Source: Lachnospiraceae bacterium (GTDB lineage: Bacteria; Bacillota; Clostridia; Lachnospirales; Lachnospiraceae). From it: a DNA stretch of 7,539 bases. Where the stretch lies: the NCBI GenBank assembly GCA_009774375.1, contig VSNO01000190.1, positions 1 to 7,539 of the forward strand. Reading direction: 5' to 3'. The notes under the pieces are model-generated. The model was not told the origin of the DNA, did no database searches, and saw only the letters and a program-made list of their open reading frames with translations. Of the stretch, positions 6,539-7,539 are shown in pieces (the stretch's first letter is position 1; every line of letters starts with the position of its first letter). Both the position numbers and the translations under genes were made by a program.

Positions 6539-6567
6539 TGGACAGAGACTGTGATAAATGGTATTCT
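6539..6567 (+). promoter_or_regulatory. Predicted sigma-A promoter of fhs, extended -10
   Basis: The -35 box is TGGACA (6539-6544), followed by a 17-nt spacer and the -10 box TATTCT (6562-6567) preceded by TGG. The -35 box starts 5 nt after the ftsK stop codon. Transcription would begin near 6574, leaving a leader of about 48 nt. A second TATACT at 6596-6601 is too close to the ribosome binding site to be useful. Confidence 0.72.
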
Positions 6568-6621
6568 ATTAAAATAGGTATTTGTTATGGGTTCGTATAC
6601 TGCAAAGGAGGATCACAATTT

Positions 6622-7539
6622 ATGAAATCTGATATTGAGATTGCGCAGGCGGCTGAATTATACCCCATTACTGAGGTTGCAAAGGCGCTGGATCTGACGA
6701 TAGATGACCTTGAACTGTATGGAAAGTATAAAGCAAAGATTTCCGAAGACTATCTGAAAAAAACAGAAAAAAATCAGGAGGGGAAGCTGATCCTTGTGAC
6801 TGCGATCAATCCGACTCCGGCAGGAGAAGGGAAGACCACCACAAGTGTCGGTCTTGGCCAGGCGTTTGGCAGGCTGGGAAAGAAGGCGGTCATCGCGCTC
6901 CGCGAGCCTTCGCTTGGTCCGTGTTTTGGCATTAAGGGCGGCGCGGCAGGCGGCGGAATGGCGCAGGTTGTTCCCATGGAGGAATTAAACCTTCATTTCA
7001 CAGGGGACTTTCATGCGGTCACAGCGGCAAACAACCTGTGTGCGGCATTGCTTGACAATCACATCCAGCAGGGAAATGAGCTGGGGATCGATACCAGGCA
7101 GATCGTGTGGAAGAGATGCCTTGACATGAATGACAGGGTGCTTAGAAATGTGGTGGTGGGACTCGGAAATAAGATGGACGGGTTTGTCAGGGAAGATCAC
7201 TTTGTGATCACTGTGGCGTCCGAGATCATGGCGGTATTATGTCTTGCCAACAATATGGAAGATCTGAAGAAGCGGCTGGACAGAATGGTCGTGGCGTATG
7301 ATCATGCGGGCAAACCTGTGACTGCGGGGCAGATCCATGCGACGGGCGCTATGGCTGCACTGCTGAAAGATGCCATCAAGCCAAACCTGATCCAGACGCT
7401 TGAGCACACACCGGCGATCATTCACGGAGGTCCGTTTGCAAACATCGCGCATGGCTGCAACAGTGTGCGCGCGACAAAGACCGCTTTAAAGACAGCCGAT
7501 TATGTTGTGACAGAGGCTGGTTTCGGTGCAGATCTCGGT
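6622..7539 (+). CDS. fhs: Formate-tetrahydrofolate ligase, 3'-truncated by window end
   Basis: 306 codons are present without a stop, just over half of a family that is usually near 556 residues. The enzyme joins formate to tetrahydrofolate with ATP to give 10-formyl-THF. That feeds purine and formyl-methionine synthesis, the one-carbon pool and, in acetogens, the methyl branch of the Wood-Ljungdahl pathway; which applies here cannot be told. Diagnostic motifs are the nucleotide-binding loop TPAGEGKTT (65-73), REPSLGPCFGIKGGAAGGG (94-112), then FTGDFHAVTAANNL, and HGGPFANIAHGCNS near the right edge. The reading frame breaks off at FGADLG, just before the next expected conserved block. ATG 6622 follows AAAGGAGGAT (6604-6613), with 10 nt between GGAGG and the start. 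It has its own predicted promoter downstream of ftsK. The cut is an artefact of the window, with no sign of a broken gene. Confidence 0.97.
   Translation, partial: MKSDIEIAQAAELYPITEVAKALDLTIDDLELYGKYKAKISEDYLKKTEKNQEGKLILVTAINPTPAGEGKTTTSVGLGQAFGRLGKKAVIALREPSLGPCFGIKGGAAGGGMAQVVPMEELNLHFTGDFHAVTAANNLCAALLDNHIQQGNELGIDTRQIVWKRCLDMNDRVLRNVVVGLGNKMDGFVREDHFVITVASEIMAVLCLANNMEDLKKRLDRMVVAYDHAGKPVTAGQIHATGAMAALLKDAIKPNLIQTLEHTPAIIHGGPFANIAHGCNSVRATKTALKTADYVVTEAGFGADLG

Noticed and set aside
6562..6580. Small inverted repeat CTATT/AATAG after ftsK as a terminator
   Set aside because: Only 5 A/T-rich pairs with a 2-nt loop and no U tract. It also overlaps the proposed fhs -10 box and start site.
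6824..6831. GAGAAGGG, identical to the B. subtilis SpoIIIE recognition sequence
   Set aside because: It is exactly the codons for Gly-Glu-Gly of the fhs nucleotide-binding loop, so its presence is forced by protein sequence and says nothing about translocase guidance.

Overview
The window reads as ordinary chromosome from a low-to-moderate GC Gram-positive bacterium of class Clostridia, most likely Lachnospiraceae or a close relative. The signs are strong AGGAG/GGAGG ribosome binding sites, a ClpP-like TepA gene directly before an FtsK/SpoIIIE DNA translocase (the order seen as tepA-spoIIIE in Bacillus subtilis), a clostridial-type O-acetylhomoserine sulfhydrylase and a formate-tetrahydrofolate ligase. 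The taxonomic call is inference from gene content, without a database search. Every gene lies on the + strand.

Layout: 1-90 is an unassigned stretch. tRNA-Glu(TTC) at 91-162 and tRNA-Val(TAC) at 166-238 are only 3 nt apart, and neither encodes its CCA end. A perfect 13-bp hairpin (244-274) follows. The -35 box of the next promoter lies in its 3' arm and drives metY (343-1626). metY overlaps by one base (TGATG) an unrecognised multi-pass membrane protein with an acidic tail (1626-2426), and the pair ends at a strong terminator (2451-2478). The gap 2479-2675 holds no gene but carries a 55-bp structured element twice (2483-2537 and 2572-2626, 89-bp period), with a third hairpin between the copies. 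tepA (start chosen at 2676) and ftsK (3534-6533) follow, ftsK with its own promoter. fhs starts at 6622 from a promoter beginning 5 nt after the ftsK stop codon and runs off the window end with 306 codons present.

Functionally this is housekeeping: homocysteine formation by direct sulfhydrylation, a membrane-associated ClpP-fold protease, chromosome translocation at the septum, and ATP-dependent activation of formate onto tetrahydrofolate. I see no phage, CRISPR, toxin-antitoxin or defence module, and no clear new system. The items most worth a second look are the 89-bp period repeat of nested hairpins, the small GT-C-like membrane protein coupled to metY, and the in-frame DEY minisatellite in the FtsK linker.
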